NCBI GenBank assembly: GCA_903826205.1
Contig: CAIKDP010000307.1
Span: 1-46,809 of the forward strand
Origin: Akkermansiaceae bacterium
GTDB taxonomy: Bacteria > Verrucomicrobiota > Verrucomicrobiia > Verrucomicrobiales > Akkermansiaceae
Reading direction: 5' to 3'
DNA: 46,809 bases
Made by a program: the position numbers and the translations under genes. The notes beneath the pieces are model-generated. The model did no database searches. It had not been told where the DNA came from and was given only the letters and a program-made list of their open reading frames with translations. Shown piece after piece: positions 44,717-46,809 of this stretch (position 1 is the stretch's first letter; the number at the start of each line of letters is the position of its first letter).

Positions 44717-45355
44717 TCAGTCCTGCGGGCCTGCCAGCAGCTTGAAGGCCACCGCCGCCACCACGCCGGCAGCCAGTTGAATGGCGATGTAAGCGCCCAA
44801 CATCGCCACCGGCAGCTTGCCGATGACGGCCAGGCCTGTGGCCACCGCCGGATTGAACGCCCCCAGCGAGATGGAGCCCACGGTGAATGCGCCCACAATC
44901 ACGATGCCGCCGATGGCCAACCCATAGAAGGAATTGCCTGCCGTGCCCTTGGCCGTGGCGGTGTTGAGCACCGTCCAGACCAACGCGAAGGTGAACAGAA
45001 ACTCTGCGATAAGCACCGGCACCAGCTTGCCATCCAGCTTGGCCATTTCCACAGTGCCGCCGGGAATCAGCGCATAGGCGACTTGTACCGCCACCACCGC
45101 CGCCACCCCTTGCGCCAGCCAATAAAATGGCAGATCCTTGATGCAACACTTGCCACGCAGGCACACACCCAAGGTGACCGCCGGATTGAAATGACCGCCG
45201 GATAGATGACCACCAGCGTAAATCATGATGCCCAGCACCAGACCGATCGCCAGCGGCGCCATGGCCCCCGCCGTCCCGAACACCGCCGCCACACACACGG
45301 TGAAAACCAGAAAAAAGGTCCCGATAAACTCCACAATATAGGATTTGATTTTCAT
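44717..45355 (-). CDS. Aquaporin/MIP-family channel lacking the usual NPA Arg
   Basis: This is 212 residues on the minus strand from an ATG at 45353-45355, with a GAGGGA site six bases upstream and a 10-bp palindrome (45357-45366). It has six membrane segments and two half-helix motifs: HFNPAVTLG (NPA at 57-59) and AFNPAVATG (NPA at 168-170). The second NPA is followed by Val instead of the Arg that normally forms the selectivity filter, so transport specificity may differ from AqpZ or GlpF. It likely conducts water or small neutral solutes across the inner membrane. Confidence 0.85.
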   Translation of the reverse strand: MKIKSYIVEFIGTFFLVFTVCVAAVFGTAGAMAPLAIGLVLGIMIYAGGHLSGGHFNPAVTLGVCLRGKCCIKDLPFYWLAQGVAAVVAVQVAYALIPGGTVEMAKLDGKLVPVLIAEFLFTFALVWTVLNTATAKGTAGNSFYGLAIGGIVIVGAFTVGSISLGAFNPAVATGLAVIGKLPVAMLGAYIAIQLAAGVVAAVAFKLLAGPQD

Positions 45356-45526
45356 AAGGGATCCCTCACTAGCAAATTCCACCCCCATGTCAATCTCCAT
45401 TTTGGGTTTGGCGGAGGGAGCGATTGGTTCTCCGTCGAGATGGACGGCAAGCCAAGGCGGATGTACCAATCCTTCGCCGATGAGGGCAAGGCGTGGAAAT
45501 GGGCGGTGCAAAAGGATTTGGACATC

Positions 45527-45949
45527 TCAAACCACGGCGTCCGGTTCGGCGACGTTGTATTCGAGCCAATCGCCGAACGCATTGTTGGCGGCGTGGACGA
45601 TGTCCAACCCGCCACCGTTACCGACATATTGGACAAACTCTTTTCTAACCGCATCCGGCCAGTTCTGGCCGTTGTAGTTGCCGACAATTGCGGCGTAGTC
45701 GGCGAACTTCGGGTGCCAGTCCTGCCACTGATCGGGTCCCGAGGTCTGGGGCGGCGTGGTGGAAACGTCCACGGCAAAGCGCCCGCATTGCTCGAGGACC
45801 GCCTTGATTGCCGGCGTGCAGATCTTCCAGTTGTGGTTGCTCTGGCCGTCAATGATCAGGACTTTGAGCTTGTCCGCCGCGTTGAGTGAGGACCCGGCCG
45901 TGCCGAGGGCCAACAGCCCGATGGCGATGCTCACTTGTTTTGTTTTCAT
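45527..45949 (-). pseudogene. Truncated ThuA-like gene
   Basis: The minus-strand frame from 45949 to 45527 encodes 140 residues. A signal peptide ends near LNAAD. The ThuA/trehalose-utilisation-like fold starts well (LKVLIIDGQSNHNWKICTP, YAAIVGNYNGQNWP, GGGLDIVHAANNAFGDWLEY) but breaks off after EYN and reaches a stop in nine more codons. Family members usually run about 100 residues or more further, so the last part is missing. It lies 24 bases after the fucosidase, so it was probably its operon partner. Confidence 0.7.
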
Positions 45950-45973
45950 GTGTGTTTCTTGTTTGTGATAGGC

Positions 45974-46809
45974 TTACTTGAGTTTGGGAATCTGGCCACT
46001 GAAGGTCAGCTTGAACGCATACGCCGGCGACTCGAACGGTGCCTTGCCGACCTTGATGGTGAGCCCTCCCGCGTCCTGGCTGTAGGTCAGCTTCTCGGAT
46101 GACCCTAACAGCGAAACGCCGGTCAGCGTTGTCAGGTCGATGCGCGATGAGCCGAGCGCCCTGACCCCGACCTGATCGTTGGACCATCCCAGGTTGATGA
46201 CATACAGGACGGTGTTGTCCTTGCTGCGGGTGAAGCGGATGCCGTCGCCGTCCGTGGCGGTCATCCAGCAGCGGGTGGCAAAGATGGACTCACCGATGAT
46301 GTCGAGGCATTTCCCCATCTCCGTTAGAAAGGTGAGGGTAGTCGGCTCCAACTCGCCCTCGGGCGTGAGCGGCACGTTCAAGAGCAGGTTGCCGCCCTTG
46401 CTGACGGTATCGACCAGCATGCGGATGGCATTGCCCGAAGACATGTAGCGGTCGGTGGCATTGCGGATCCAATACCAGTCTGCACCCATGGTCTTGTCCG
46501 ACTGCCACGGGTAATGCTGGACGCTCTCGGGATAGCCGAATTCATAATTCTGGATGGCGACATTGGGGACCCAGTCGAGCTTGATGGTCGCCACAGCCTG
46601 CAGCTTGCCGTTGTTCCATTGCTGGTTGGCATTGTAGAAATGGGCGAGCACGTTGAGCCCCGCCTGTTTGAAGGGAATGCCACCATCGGTGTAGTAGAGG
46701 TCGGGATGATACTTGTCCATCAGATCGCGCAGGCGGTCCTCGAAATTCTTCTCGAAGGCCGGCGGACCGACATCGCTGCGCTGCTCATACCAGAAATTGC
46801 CGTCATTCC
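45974..46809 (-). CDS. Alpha-L-fucosidase (GH29), 5' end outside window
   Basis: The minus-strand open frame enters at the right edge and ends at 45974, so only the last 278 or so codons are seen. The stretch KYHPDLYYTDGGIPF has the GH29 nucleophile Asp in the TDGG setting; NGKLQAVATIKLDW, GADWYWI and GGNLLLNVPLTPEGE also match GH29 catalytic-domain blocks. A C-terminal beta domain follows. It removes fucose from glycans and, with ThuA, would be part of sugar uptake and breakdown. The signal peptide is not visible here. Confidence 0.85.
   Translation of the reverse strand, partial: NDGNFWYEQRSDVGPPAFEKNFEDRLRDLMDKYHPDLYYTDGGIPFKQAGLNVLAHFYNANQQWNNGKLQAVATIKLDWVPNVAIQNYEFGYPESVQHYPWQSDKTMGADWYWIRNATDRYMSSGNAIRMLVDTVSKGGNLLLNVPLTPEGELEPTTLTFLTEMGKCLDIIGESIFATRCWMTATDGDGIRFTRSKDNTVLYVINLGWSNDQVGVRALGSSRIDLTTLTGVSLLGSSEKLTYSQDAGGLTIKVGKAPFESPAYAFKLTFSGQIPKLK

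Noticed and set aside
1..46809. CRISPR arrays, tRNA, rRNA, or phage genes
   Set aside because: I saw no spaced short repeats, no tRNA cloverleaf, no rRNA blocks and no integrase, capsid or terminase proteins.

Overview
The window is GC-rich chromosomal DNA from a member of the Verrucomicrobiota, probably of the Verrucomicrobiales / Akkermansia side of the phylum. Three things suggest this. The type IV pilus genes run pilin - PilM/N-like - PilO/N-like - PilP-like - secretin, as in the Akkermansia Amuc_1102 to Amuc_1098 locus. Many small secreted proteins look typical of verrucomicrobia. Starts and stops are often coupled as ATGA or GTGA, with few clear Shine-Dalgarno sites. Nearly all genes lie on the + strand. 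This assignment comes from reading the proteins, not from a database search.

Layout. (1) 1-196: two 96-bp tandem repeats, each with two perfect hairpins. (2) 318-12143: a secreted RlpA-like protein, then a duplicated cassette of three small exported proteins (A, B, C) and one very large pilin-like protein (X). Copy 1 (1162-7310) also carries an inverted gene and two class III pseudopilins between C and X. Copy 2 (7544-12143) has A-B-C-X only. (3) 12653-28570: pilus machinery. It includes an ABC-2-like membrane protein, a PilT-type ATPase, two almost identical tandem pilins (15825-16746), a PilM/PilN-like fusion, PilO-like, PilP-like, PilQ secretin, an unknown protein, PilB-type ATPase, PilC platform, another pseudopilin, and a tail of small proline-rich unknown genes. 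(4) 28902-44710: a cell-surface glycan locus with GT-C-like and GT2 glycosyltransferases, a flippase-like membrane protein, three methyltransferases, an ATP-grasp enzyme, a Gfo/Idh/MocA dehydrogenase, a WecE/RffA sugar aminotransferase and a DUF3108 protein. (5) 44717-46809, minus strand: an aquaporin-type channel, a truncated ThuA-like gene and the 3' part of a GH29 alpha-L-fucosidase that runs off the right edge.

How it may work together (inference). PilB, PilC, PilT, the secretin and the PilM-P group would assemble and retract a pilus built mainly from the two tandem pilins. The large X proteins have a pilin-like N-terminus but lack the Glu5 used for lateral packing. In this they resemble minor pilins at the pilus tip. 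They could carry a large adhesive head, with A, B and C as exported partners. The neighbouring glycan locus could decorate the cell surface or the pili. No prepilin peptidase (PilD) is visible in the window.
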